A DNA stretch of 64,000 bases from Physcomitrium patens. Taxonomy: Eukaryota; Streptophyta; Bryopsida; Funariales; Funariaceae. The stretch covers positions 23,903,244 through 23,967,243 of the forward strand of contig NC_037254.1 of the NCBI RefSeq assembly GCF_000002425.4, written 5' to 3'. Below the pieces are notes generated by a model. That model was given only the letters and a program-made list of their open reading frames with translations, made no database searches and was not told where the DNA came from. The position numbers were made by a program, and so were the translations under genes. How positions within the stretch are numbered: the stretch's first letter is position 1; every line of letters begins with the position of its first letter. Below, one piece after another: positions 36,030-48,246 of the stretch.

Positions 36030-38250
36030 CCCAATACGGTATACTAGCAAACTTGAAATTTGCCCAAAAAATGATTAAATCGGCTATCATACAATAATAC
36101 CAAATTATTGGGCATAAAAAACTTCAAACGTAATTTACTATCATAGTAACTCTTCCTCCATTTTTGAGTTGCTTCCATGTTGAAAAGAGCTGTAGCCCAT
36201 ATTTCATCCAATTCCTCTAATTTTATCAACCAAGAGTGTAATGACTCGTTGTCACTAAGACATTCATTCAAGACAATCCGTAAGCTTTGAACCTTCAACT
36301 CGATAAGTAAAATTACCTATTGGTCGTAAACTACTTGAAAGGGAGTAGTGTTGATAGTTACTTTATATATGATACGATATGCCCACAAAGTCCTAAAGAG
36401 TTTGGTCTCCCAATCGGTACCTGCCTCCAAAATTATCTTAGTCAAAACCTTGCACAAAATTCTGTTGGTCTTTTTTGTTTGTCCATTTGCGCAAGGATGA
36501 TATGGAATAGTTTTTCAATGCTTAATCTCATATGTGTTCATCAAGGCAGCTATAGTAACATTTATAAAATGGGTGTCGTGATCACTAATCAATTCTTTCA
36601 AATATCCAAATCGAGTTATAATATTCTCATAAAGAAAAGAGGCCACCATACTGGCATTATCATAGCAGTGTCATTGTAGAGAGAATTTGCCTCAAGAAAA
36701 TGTTGGGCTTCTGGTTGTCACTAATCATTCAATCAAGCTTCAAAATAAAGAAAGTCCTAAGTTTATATATAAATTTTTCCTTTTGAGCAATTACACCAAA
36801 TACACAAGCCTCAAGTAACCAACAACACTCAAAATATGATAAATCTTTTAAAACCTTATATATCCTTATGTGGAAATTTTCTTGAACTTCAACAGCTCAT
36901 ATCTTCTAATCCGACTGTCCAAACAAACTCAAATTTTATATGAAGTATTGATGTATTTTTATTAACTTCTACAACAAATTTCAATGGAAAATTTATTGCA
37001 GATCTTGAGATATCTTGTAAACTCTAATAGTCACTTCAAACCCTTGGCTTTGTACACCCACGTACAATTTTCTTTATATCTCACAAAATATAAGCTCAAA
37101 TGCTACGAAATTTATATGTATAGCTTTTCAACACAAAATGTTACATTCTTCAAAAATTTTGAGCTAAAAATTCGTCCGAAACCTCATGTCATGGCTCCAA
37201 CCATTTTTATAAATAAAATCGCTCACTTATTGCCTTTGATTTGGAAGTGCCGCCTTCAACTCCTCATAACTCCTTCACATAAACTCCAAAAGTAATAATT
37301 GCTTTATCAAAAATATAGACTTTAAAATCGCCGTTCCATTTACACCTTCTAATCTTCAAAAGCTACTGTAAAACTCTTCGTATCCTCAAAAGAGTAACAA
37401 TATGTCTTAAATTAACACCTTAACTTCAAATGGCTATAACTTCTTCACCCTAACTCCAAATCCTCTAATTTTTATATACAAATTGTACCCCAAATCCTAA
37501 ATTTTATAATCCTAGCTTTTAATCTCCAAATGCTATCTTTGAAGTCACCGAAGCCCTTGTTAAGGTCGCAGGCAGCCTCCTCAAAGCCCATTGGGCATGG
37601 TATTCGACCAATAGGGATGAAGTTCTCCATTTCTTGCCTTCATCTGACTATGCCTTGCTTTCAATCCTCTCAATTAGCCTCCTACTAGTTTAGATTTTCA
37701 TCCTTAGGCTTCTACCTTCTCTAAAGGCTTCATACTAAATATTTAGGTCTTATATTTTTTTTTAATGTCAAAATCAAAACAAGTAAAGAAACAAAGTTAA
37801 ATTACTTATACCAACTCCTTTTAATTTAATCGACTAGCCAATCTAACATACATCTAGATTTATTAACATATAATATGTTTAAACTAATTTTTATATAATA
37901 TAAATATTTTTAATATGACAGCGGATAGCAATAGCCTTGGCCTATTTAGTTACATAGTCCGTGGCAACTAAAATATACTGCTTCTAGCCAAGTTTTGATG
38001 CTCGTGCAATGAGACCAAAAAAATCAATACTCCATTTTTTAAATAGTGTCTGTGCCAAGATTGGTACTAACGGCATGGCTGAAGTGCCAGTGGGTTGACC
38101 AATTTGTTGACAGGGATCACAATGACAAACAAATTGGTGTGCATTAGAAAACATTGTGGGCCATCAATATCCTACGATTAAAACCTTGCGATCAATGCTA
38201 TTGCTCAAAAAATGACCACCACAACTATCCAAATAACAATCCTCTTATAT
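36030..38250 (-). pseudogene. gypsy B integrase (interrupted by LTR E3)
   Basis: The C-terminal part is at 36044-36298 (LVLLYDSRFNHF and GKFQVC, preceded by KVQSLRIVLNE). The core runs through 36300-36668 and 37921-38110, and the zinc-binding part lies near 38110-38250. Solo LTR E3 lies in the core. It matches the plus-strand B2 integrase at 4145-5345. Fossil. Confidence 0.8.
36669..37920 (-). repeat. solo LTR E3
   Basis: 1252 bp, plus-strand TGTCATTGTAGAGAG to TAATATGACA, matching the E1 LTRs and E4. Flanks GCAG (36665-36668) and GCGG (37921-37924) give a 4-bp duplication with one CpG change. Confidence 0.9.
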
Positions 38251-38379
38251 CGACTGTACTTCACTTGGAAAGATACAGCATCTTAAAATGCCATCTTTGC
38301 CTTATTTATACAAAGCATCGCAAATCATCGTGTACAGGGCACTCTTCAAAATGAGTCACTTCTTAAGCTTCTCGGTGAA

Positions 38380-39239
38380 AGTCGGCAGAAAAGTGTGGAA
38401 GGTCAAAAATTGAATGATTTTACTATATTCGGGAGAAATCACATCTACCACAAATAATTCGGCATCAAAAAGAGCATCAAAGATAGGCTCGTTGTCAAGA
38501 ATATTAGACAACAGGGATAAATGATCAATATTTTCATGTTTTTTTCCAGGTCGTACAAAAATCGTAAAATTAAACTCTTATAGAAGTAATACCTATTGGA
38601 TAATTTGTCCACTCAATTGAGGCTTATTAATCATGTATTTGAGGGCATCATGATCCACATTAAATATAAACAGATATCCAAGCAAATAGTGTTGAAATTT
38701 TTGAATCGAGTATATTATATCCAATGCTTCGCGTTCAATAGTACTATAATTACGTTCGATAGCCACCAATTATTGATTAGCATAATAGATAGGATGATCT
38801 AGACTCTGAACATTCTTTTGACTTAGCACCGATCCAATAGCCACATTAGATGTATTAATGTACATATGGAAATGCTTTGTCCAACAAGGTGCCACCAATA
38901 TTGGTATAGAGACTAATTTTGACTTTAATGTCTCAAAGGCCATGGTACACTTCATGGTCTAAAAGAGACTAGTCTCATCTGACAGAGGTTTCTTTAGTAA
39001 GTTCATTTAAAGTTGACAAATAATTGCAAACGAACGAATAAAGTAACTATAATAATTAACATGGTCGACAAACCCTCAAACATCGAAGATCGTCTCTAGT
39101 CTAGGCAAGTTCATTATATATTGTACTTTGTCAAGATCCGTAGCAATACCATGGCTGGAGACAATATGTCCCAATAATTTTCCAGATAGAACTCCAAATT
39201 GATACTTCTTCGAGTTCAACGATATTCCAAACTTAGCGC
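38380..39239 (-). pseudogene. gypsy B RNase H and C-terminal RT
   Basis: The frame 38770-38955 reads AFETLKSKLVSIPIL, then the RNase H start (NTSNVAIGSVLSQ) and PIYYANQ, typical for Ty3/gypsy. Upstream of it lies the thumb/connection of RT, cut at 39239 by A2 and continuing at 49416. Fossil. Confidence 0.8.
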
Positions 39240-39897
39240 TGTCGTGTTGTAATACCAGTATATCGTGAAAATATAAAGAACGGGGACTTTTATTAATGTT
39301 CAGTTACCTCGAATATTAGAAGCAATGACCAATTCCAGTGCCAATATTCAGGGGTCAGTTCATACACCCCGTCACAGTCGGTCAGGGCATACTTACTAGT
39401 AACGAAATGCTCCGTTCGAGTCCAATAGTGGGAGTCAACAGAATCGAAAGGACTAAATTGATGACTAAGTGAGCCTGACGCGAAGGACCAATTTGACCCA
39501 ATTACGGGAACATCCAGGTCTTACTACGGGCCTCTTAGCCAATATGAGACCTGATTTGGTCGTGCGACTCAATGTGGTCCTGATTACGGAGGTTTTGATT
39601 CCGTTTCAGGCTGTCCTATTCTCTGTGCCATTTCAGGGAATGTTGTTTCTGGAAAAAAAAACCTTTTAAAAGAAAAAAAATGGAGAAAAGCTCTGACAGC
39701 GGAGCCAATTCCGGATCCAAGACAAAAGATTGAAGAAATTCAATGGCTAGGGTTTGAAAGAGGGGAGAATTAAGATTAAAGAGGAAAATAGGTTAAGAAA
39801 TAAAGGAGGGGGGAGAATTAGGGTTTTAAGGGTCGGAGAGCTAGCTTCATACTTCGAGAGAGGAGAGGGGGGGGAGAGGAGGAAAAAGACAGAGAAT

Positions 39898-39930
<33 letters not shown>

Positions 39931-40416
39931 CTTCATAGGGTTTTGGAGAAGACGGAAGCAATCATTGCTGAAAATCAGTGTTGTACTGGTGAATTGGGAT
40001 TTTAATGAAGTAGGTGTGATTATTCTTGATTGTTTTGTGAAATCAAAGTTACGTCTATGATTGAAGAATTAAAAGGGTGTCTATAGGATTGAGTATGCGG
40101 AGTGAATGAAATTTTTTGGATTAATCTAACAAGACAGTCAGTGGATACAAGGTTGTGAGTATAAAGCGGTATCGGAGATTAGCAGATTGGGTTGTTCAGA
40201 GTTCTCTGTAACATCTAGAGACCTATCGACTGGGACAAAAAGGATTTAGGCCAGCAGTCAAAGGACATTCGAATAGATTTACAGTATATTCTTGTAATTA
40301 TTTATATTCCAACAGTGAAAAACCGATAGACTACTTGAATATTAGTAAATCTCCATACTACCTTCTACAACCAGATGCCTAGTGCGTTCTCGAGCAGGAA
40401 AGCACGTAATATGATA
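39240..40416 (+). repeat. 5' LTR of gypsy A2
   Basis: TGTCGTGTTGTAATACC to CACGTAATATGATA, 1177 bp. It holds a conserved GAGTATAAAGCG near 40157 (possible TATA) and a long T run near 39903-39930. About 39425-39680 resembles family-B gag-protease DNA. A possible primer-binding region (TGGTGAATCCGAC) lies just inside at about 40421; I could not name the tRNA. Confidence 0.93.
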
Positions 40417-40520
40417 TAAGTGGTGAATCCGACGTGAAAGCTTGAGGTAGAAGATATTGGATTTCATTTGATTTTATTTTTATTTTTATAGAGAATGAAA
40501 ATAAAAATTTTGAAGGATCT

Positions 40521-42170
40521 TTGGGAGGAGTTTCTGATGGGGGTTCTTTTAAAGGACAAGGTATGCACATGGATCCGTCTATTGCTAGTATGTTTCAAGC
40601 CTTCTCATTATCAATGCAGCAACAGCAAAGCAATGATCGAAAAGAAGCTTTGGTAACCAAAGCATTGCAAGCAGTGGTCAATAAAATTGATCAATTTGAT
40701 GGAAGGAATATTTCAAGGTATTTAAGATGTTATGTTCGTGAAATGGAATTAAATTGGATTTCGGAGAAGAAAATGGTTGAATTATTTGGACTTGCCATGA
40801 TACTAGAGATAAGAGACCATATTACATTGATTACGGATCGTTATGGGAATTCATGGGAGGTTTTTTCACATACACTGAAACACGAATATTTCTTCGAAGA
40901 TACTGATCGTATTACTAAGAAGCTGTTTCTGGAATGGATTGAACGGCCTAATAAGAATTTGCAAGCAACAGAGCTACTAAGAGAATTTGAGAGGCAGTAC
41001 TCTCAATTATCAAAGGTAGAAAAATTGACATTGGAGCCGAACAAAGTTGATCTATTTCTTCAAGCTACTGATGGAGAATTGCTAGGGAAATTAGAACTCC
41101 TTCTTCAAGACAAAGAAGAAGATGAAGGATTGACAACAAAGTGGAAGAACATTGAAGATGCGGTGGAGTTGCTTATAAAAAGAAAAAAGAGGAAGGATAG
41201 GAGCAATATTCCAAAAACAATACAAGCACCCAAAGCTCCAGTACGTACAACACCACCAACAATGCCTACATTTCAACCTTTGACATCCTTATCAAAGAAA
41301 GCAGCTATGGGGATGGAAGAAATTATACGAGGAATGCGAGATCTTCAAATCAAATTGGCAAGACTTAAAGAGAATACTTCTACAAATAATTTGAAGAATG
41401 TTTCAAAACAAGGATATGTACAAAGTTGCATTTGGTGTGATGATGCTTCACACACTAGGAAAGATTGCAATGAATTTAATAATATGATACGGTAAGGAAT
41501 TATTTCCTAGAAAGATGAAAAGATAGTATTAAAAGATAAGGAGGATCTTTTTTAAACCAATTTTGGCAAGAAAAGAATGAGAGCATTGGTTCAAGATTAC
41601 TTAAAAGAGTATGAAACAGTAGCACGAGAAAGTGCAAATTATGGTGCTAGAGTAGATGATGACCTTGGTGGAAGTGAATTTTGGACTTTTGCCATTTCTA
41701 CAATGCAAGAAGGGAAATTACCTCGAGAAGCGTTATTGAGGACTGCAGCTACAATACGAGGTGCAACAGGTTGGGAGGATCCTGTTGAGTCTCTTTCAGT
41801 TCATGCATATATTGCTAAGAGCCAACATGAAGCTTTGATGGAAGAAAAGAGACGAGGAAATTTTGATGATACGAGAGAAGGAAATTCTTCTGAGAAGCAA
41901 ACTCGAGGAGACAAGGCTCGGGAGGCACCTTCACAAGAATTGCATGTAAAGGATACCTCAGCATCATTGGAAGAAAAAACAAGGGAGATAAAAGATAAGG
42001 ACAAATCAATTGCTTATAAGCTACTTTCTGACATTGAAGCGGCAACAAATTTGAAAGGGGTGTTGGAAGAACGTATATTAACCGCTAAGGTAGAATTCAC
42101 ATTGAAAGAAGTTTTGGGAATTGCAAAGAAGGAGTTTCATGATGTTATCATTGACAGCATTAAGTGAAAG
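40521..42170 (+). pseudogene. gypsy A2 gag
   Basis: The first frame (40521-41495, 324 codons) has a Q-rich start, a capsid-like region and, at its end, a zinc knuckle CIWCDDASHTRKDC (C-X2-C-X4-H-X4-C, about 41427-41470). The next frame (41577-42167) is a charged linker toward protease. In live relatives Gag forms the particle and binds element RNA. Fossil, few breaks. Confidence 0.88.
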
Positions 42171-42179
42171 AGGCAATTA

Positions 42180-42850
42180 ATGGGTAGAACTGGAATGAGT
42201 CATGCTATTAATGCAAGAATATATAAAGATGAAGAAGATGTTGATATTGGTTACAAGCAACCAACAAATGAAAAGAATGGGAATAATCAACGAGTACATT
42301 TCGAAGATTATAGTGATAAAGAAATAGAAACTTTGAGCCATTATACTCGAAAGCATTGGGCAAGCGCAACTACTGAGGTATTGGTGAAAGTAGGAGATAT
42401 AGAAGAAACAATTGTTGCTTTAGTTGACCATGGTTCTGAAATAAATCTTATGTCTAAAAATCTTTATAAGAAGCAAAAATGGCCAATTGATATGAAACAT
42501 GGATGGGGAATACAAGCAGCTAATAACACATGACGCGAATTATATAAAGCTTGTCCAGATGTCAAAATTCGGATTGAGGATGTTGCGACGGAGCAATATT
42601 TTTTTGTTCAAGATACAACGTCTTATCCGTTGATTTTAGGACAACCTTATATTATGGCAACACGGATGGAAACAAAAGTACTTGACGATGGTTCTGCTTA
42701 TACAAGGATACATAGCGAAGATGGGAGGAAAGCTGTATAATTTCTAACAGTACCTCCTAACTATGAATGGAATCGAGATAGGTTGAGGGAGAAACCATTG
42801 CCAAAGATTGTTGAAGGATTTAAGGATTTTGGAGAGGTACCACTATAAAG
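42180..42850 (+). pseudogene. gypsy A2 protease region
   Basis: The aspartic protease active site is seen as ALVDHGSEINLMSKNLY near 42416-42470, with LILGQPYIMATRMETK further on near 42630. D-H-G instead of D-S/T-G is the form I remember from fungal gypsy elements. Fossil. Confidence 0.82.
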
Positions 42851-43084
42851 CGAGATTATGGAGGTACAAAAGAGGAGGTACTCTCGCGAGATGAAGGTGT
42901 CTTTGATGTAAGTTTTATTGGTATTTTGGAGAATGGAAATATTATGTATAAGAAAGTTGATGATTTTAAAAGAAAAGAAAAAAAAAGATTATATAATATT
43001 GAAGGAGAATTATGCAAGTTAGGTACATTGTAAGATGATGAGAAGATTTTAGGTGTTTATGAAGAAAATGGACTAAAAGATTCA

Positions 43085-43630
43085 TTGGAATTGATTACAT
43101 CTATTGGGTTAGGGGATAATGATAAGATTGTTGAGATTCTTTCAAGAGAGTTTTATACCATACTTGAATCTTTTCAAGCACCAGAAGTCACTGTAGAGAT
43201 GAGATATAAAACGGCAGATAAGAAGGTAAAGCCTGTTGTCGGACCATTACCAAAAGATTCTAAGGAACAAATGGAAGAAGCATCAAAAAAAGCAAGTTTA
43301 AGAGATCCAATGAGAATTGAACATCAGTTTACTAAAGAGACTTTTGAAGAAATGAAGATTGATTCTAATGGTTGTTTATTGCTGGAGGAAATTACTTGCT
43401 TCAAAAAGATGTTGGCTAAACAAGATAGATCGTTTGCCTTCAAATCTTATGAAATTGGGTGTGTGGATCCGAATATTATAACAACTATGGTTATCTTCAC
43501 TATACTGCATGTACCTTGGAATCTAAGACCGATTCCAGTACCAAGGGCATATTTACCTAAATTGGTGGAACTATTGAAAGAAAAGATAAAGATGAAAATA
43601 TTAGAACCCTCATTTGTGTTGTATTCTAGT
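43085..43630 (+). pseudogene. gypsy A2 RT, N-terminal part
   Basis: The frame reads through the protease-RT linker into the RT fingers (VPWNLRPIPVPRAYLPKL, then KMKILEPS), matching 11545-11904 of E1. It stops at solo LTR X; RT resumes at 45486. Confidence 0.85.
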
Positions 43631-45485
43631 TGTGAGCTAAATTCCTCCACCCTTAATTGCGTTTAGTAGTCAAGTGGATTAACTTCACTCACACGCAATT
43701 TTTATAAACCCTAAGTTCATTCATAAACCTTAAGTTCATCCATAAATCCAAAGTTCATCCATAAATCCGAAGTTCATCCATAACCCTAAGTTCATCCATA
43801 AATCCTAAGTTCATCCATAAACCCTAAGTTCATCCATAATCCTAAGTTCATTCATCCTAAATTTCCATTCATCAATCATCCATCCCTTAATTCTCATTCA
43901 TCTCATAACATTCATTCATTCAAAGTTTGTTCATCCAATTTTCATCTAAAGATTCATTCATCCAACTATAAGTCAACTTATCATCCAACTAACAATTCGT
44001 GCAATTGACCTAATTCATCCAAGATTCATCCTAAAAATTAAAGAAAATTGGAAGTCGCCTCCTTCCAGTCATGGTATCGACCCCCTTGCACGAATTCCAC
44101 TACAATGGTTGCATCACTAACTTGTTTATAACAAGCTTTACTATTTTAGAAAGAAGACTTACAAGCGCTTGTCCTCCAACAAAATTCAATGCAAAACAAC
44201 AATTAAGCTAAAAGAAATCTTGCCTCAAAGTTTCCTGACTTTCTCGGTCTAGTCAGAGTACCCCTGGCTACAAAAACCCTTGTCCTTGCTCCATTCCAGT
44301 TGTGCAACGCATATGCTTTAGCATTCCAGAAACTAGAATTGAAGCCGCATCACCTCCAACAATTTTTTCTTGAAAATCTTGAGTGAATTCCAAGATATGA
44401 CCTTCCAAAGTAGCTTGAGTTGGCGGAGTGCTACATCTTCACCACGGCCGACTCCTCTTCACTCCAACCACCAGAACTTCCTTGGCCTTTACTCAATCTA
44501 AGCGTGCAAATAGTTCTTGCAAAGCTGACAACAAGAACCATCCACCACAAAAGTTTCAGCTCCAAATTCAATACTGTCCGCCAACAATCGCCTTCCAAAG
44601 TCGGACCTCCAGATCTGGCCGGCAGCTGACCTCCTTGTCACTAAAACACCACAACTTTCTTGTTTTCTCCCAAACAAAGCGTGCCTACTGTCCCGAGGAA
44701 GCTAACGACAAGATCTAACTATTGGTAAAGTTTGACGTTCTATTTCCAAATAACTAATACACTACAGCTGCACAATTGCAGCTCTATAGAAACAAGGATA
44801 CGTGGGGAAGCAATTTGGCATGGCTTCGCCCGAAAGAAAAAAAAAAAAAAAAAAAAAAAGAAAAAAAAGAGAGGGAGTGTGGCCACCCCCACCCTCTTAT
44901 CTAAGTAGGAAGAGACCAAAGGGTGGCGGCCACATCTCCACCATCCGAATCCACCAACCTTAATCAAGATCAAGGGCCCACATTAATCCTAAGTCCTAAA
45001 TCCGATTTTAGGGCTGGGCATGCCCAAAACCTTCAATTCGAAGCATTTTTTTGACAAAACTAACTCCACCAATGTGTTTAAAACATATTTAAATATCAAG
45101 TTTGACTGTTCATACACCCAAATCTAAGTTCTAGATCATTAAGAACCAACAATTTGACAACCCCATCACAATCAATTTACTTCTAATTATTTTCTTCTCC
45201 TTTTTCTTCTTCTTCTCCTTGTCCCTCTTCATCTTCTTCCTTCTTTCTTCTTGGCCTTTTTGTTTTTTTATTTTTTTTTTATTTTTCTTTTTTTCTTTTG
45301 GCTCTTTTTTTTATCTTTTCCACCACTCTCTTCTCCCTTGATTTTTCTTTCCACTACTAATCATCAATAAGCCACTAACATTAATGTCTATAACTAACTT
45401 ATTATAACAAAACATAGTCAAAATCCTCATTTTTTTTAGATTTTTTTAGTTTAACCAACAATGTGAACCAACTTTTGGGCTCACA
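43631..45485 (-). repeat. solo LTR X inside A2 RT
   Basis: 1855 bp between TGTGAGCTAAATTCC and TTTTGGGCTCACA, with 5-bp flanks CTAGT (43626-43630) and TTAGT (45486-45490). TG..CA ends, a 5-bp duplication and lack of coding fit a solo LTR of an unrelated family. The minus strand is probably sense, because its GGAGATGTGGCC block, T-rich tract and CGAAGCCATGCC resemble 6520-6625. A DNA transposon with short inverted ends is a less likely alternative. Short frames inside are not convincing genes. Confidence 0.75.
43690..43862 (+). repeat. ~20-bp minisatellite in LTR X
   Basis: About eight to nine units of CCTAAGTTCATCCATAAAT with small changes. It is the main difference from an ordinary LTR. Confidence 0.85.
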
Positions 45486-46190
45486 TTAGTCAATGGTTTA
45501 CGGTACCTAAGAAGAATGGGTCACTATGGTTTATTCAAGATATGCAATCGATGAATGCAGTAACTGTCAGGAATACAAGAATTAGACCTATTGTGGATGA
45601 ATTTACTGAGACGTTTGCTGGAAGGGCGATCTATTCAATGGGTGACTTGTATTCAGGTTATGATCAATTTCAACTTGCCGAAGGAAGTAGAGATATGACA
45701 ACGATGAAGACACTACTTGGATTGGTTAGAATGTGCACTCTTCCTCAAGGCGCGACCAACTCAGTTGCGCATATGATGAATGGGATGAATAAGGTATTGA
45801 GAGATTTTATTCCGGAAAAGACTATGCCTTTTCTGGATGATGTTCCTATAAAAGGGTGCAGAGAAGGAGACAAGGATGAAACTTTAGATAAGAGGGGGTG
45901 TCATAAATATGTTGTTGATCATATACAAGATTGTGAAAAGATTTTAACTCGACTTGGAGAAGTTCATCTTACATTATCGAGTATGAAGTCCGTATTTGGA
46001 ATACAAGAGGTTGTGATTGTTGGACATTTATGTGGATCTTACGAAAGAAAACCAGATCCGACTAAAGTTGATGCAATTGGAAGGATGAAAGAGGATTGTG
46101 ATTCTTTAATAGAGGTTCGTAGGTTTTTAGGTGCATGTATATTTTATCGAATCTGGATCCCTCATTATGCTCACATAGCGGATCCATAAT
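45486..46190 (+). pseudogene. gypsy A2 RT, palm part
   Basis: The frame 45542-46189 carries the RT palm: AIYSMGDLYSGYDQFQLAEG (first aspartate region), LPQGATNSVAHMMNGM, and the catalytic FLDD (near 45830-45842), then VGHLCGSYERKPDPTKVDAI. It matches E1 10950-11560 in reverse. Confidence 0.9.
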
Positions 46191-46255
46191 ATGAACTGTT
46201 ACGTAAAGGCTACCGATTTAAATAGAAAGAAAGGCATATTCAAGCAACGCAAAGA

Positions 46256-46690
46256 TTGAAGAAATTATTCATGTCACCTCCAATATTGAAGAAGGTTGAT
46301 TATAAGTGCAATAGACCAGTGATTTTTACTGTGGACGCTAGTCCAATTGCCATTGGATGGGCTATGGGTCAAGATGATTTAAGTGGGAATAGATTTGCAG
46401 TTCGATTTGGAACTAAAGTTTTAAGTATTCGTCAGCATGCATATTCGGAAGTCAAAAGAGAACTTTGGAGAGTTGTTTTGGCTATGAAAGCTGAAAAGGA
46501 CTATTTGATTGGGGGAGTAGTAGTAATTGAAACAGATTGCTTGCCATTTCTTGGAATGATTACTAACTGTTCAATGCTAGATATTGCAATGTTGAGATGG
46601 ATTTTTTATATTAAGTCACTAAATCCAGAATTTAAGCATGTTACTGGGAAGAAAAATTTAGTAGCAGACATGCTATCTCAAGCAAGATAC
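46256..46690 (+). pseudogene. gypsy A2 RNase H
   Basis: Four acidic positions are readable: VIFTVDASPIAIGWAMGQ, EVKRELWRVVLAMK, IETDCLPFLGMI and NLVADMLSQARY. The spacing is typical for Ty3/gypsy RNase H. It continues in frame into the integrase linker. Confidence 0.9.
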
Positions 46691-46699
46691 GAGAGGGAG

Positions 46700-48060
46700 G
46701 ACGAAATGGTTGAAGACATTGATGACGTCGGATTGAAATTCTATTCAATATCAAATCTCAACAGAGAAGACAAGCTATTTCTTGAAGAATCTTATGAAAG
46801 AGAATTATTGGATATTGGTCATTACTTGAAAACCTTGACTAAGCAGGGGAATTGGTCTACAGAAAAATTCAAACAAATAAGAAAAAAAGCATATGGATTT
46901 TTACTTCGAGATGGATTCTTATGGAAGAGACTGAAGAAAGGAATTGGGATGCCACAACGAGTGACAGGCAAAAAGGAAGAAAAACTAAAATTATTAAAGG
47001 AGTTTCATGATAGTTTATGGACAGGGCATAGAGGAATCTGGGCTACTTTTGCTAAACTCAAGGAACGATATTGGTAGAAAAATATGTATCGAGATGTACT
47101 CTCATTTGTAGAGTCATGTGAAATTTATCAATCGTATTCTAATATCCAACATCGAGATGGTCTTTATCCTACGTATCCTCTAGCTATTCATTTTAAATGG
47201 GTTGTTGATTTGGTTATTATGCCAGTTGGGTTATGGCAGATGAGATATTTAGTCTTAGCTCGTGAAGATTTATCAAATCAAGTAGAAGGAAGAGCATTGA
47301 GGACAAAATCTACAGAGGAGATTTGTAGGTTTTTGCTTGAAGATGTCATTTGCCGCTACGGATGCGTAGGAAAAATCACTGCAGATCATGGAGAATTAAA
47401 TGCATAAGAAGCTCGTAAGTTCTTTGAAAGATGTGGAGTTGAACTATCATTGACTATTGCTTATAATCCAGAAGGGAATGCAAAAAGTAAACATGGTCAC
47501 CAACCGATTATAAAAGCATTAGTTAAAGCTTGTAATAGGAAAGTTAGAGAGTGGCCACGGCTTTTGTCATTTGCATTATGGGTTGATCGAACAACACATA
47601 GTTCAGTGAGAAGATAAATGCCAGTAGAACTTATGACAGGTCAAAAATCAATTATACCGATTGAAGAAAAGGTACTTACTTGGAGTATGCTACCATGGGA
47701 AGATGGATTGACAAGAGAAGAACTTCTGGCTATTAGGATTCGATAATTGGAGCAAAGAATAGAAGATGTGTAAATAGCATTAAAAAGGTTAAAAAGAGCA
47801 AGGTTACAAAACAAGGCGCGATTCGATAAGCAACATCGATTGAGACCTAAAGCAATCGAGGAAGGTGACTGGGTACTTGTTTATGACAATAGTCTGGATA
47901 AGCAACATAAAACTTTGTGGAAATTTTCAAAACGTTGGTTTAGACCATATGTAGTAACAACTATTCATGATAATGCAACTTACTCATTACGGGAGTTAGA
48001 TGGTACAAAATTGAAAATATCAATTGCAGGAAAGTGAATAAAAATATTTAAACGAAGATA
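46700..48060 (+). pseudogene. gypsy A2 integrase
   Basis: Linker, zinc-binding region (HDSLWTGHRGIW, then CEIYQ), core (KWVVDLVIMP, ITADHGEL, then a K/E-rich stretch near 47480) and C-terminal part (RLRPKAIEEGDW equivalent, RPYVVTTIHDNATYSL near 47940-47990). It is nearly the same as 1-1388. Fossil. Confidence 0.88.
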
Positions 48061-48246
48061 CGCGGAGATGAATATGGAAGACCTTAATGAAGGTATAGAG
48101 ATTCCGCAGCAAGAAGATGAAAGTGATTTGGATAATGAAGGTGACGAAGATGAACTGAACAAAGACGTAGAGAATATATTATAAATCAAAGAGCAATTGG
48201 GTAAATTGGTGTATATCGGAGGATGCACAGGTTCAGAGAGGGTGGA

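Noticed and set aside
36320-36679. 119-codon plus-strand frame
   Set aside because: Antisense to gypsy B integrase and running into solo LTR E3; no motif.
43690-43862. CCCTAAG-rich array resembling interstitial telomere repeat
   Set aside because: The period is about 20 bp and the unit includes TTCATCCATAAAT; it is a minisatellite inside solo LTR X.
44420-44718. Two plus-strand frames of 69 and 96 codons
   Set aside because: Inside solo LTR X, with no recognised domain or codon pattern; overlapping frames suggest chance.
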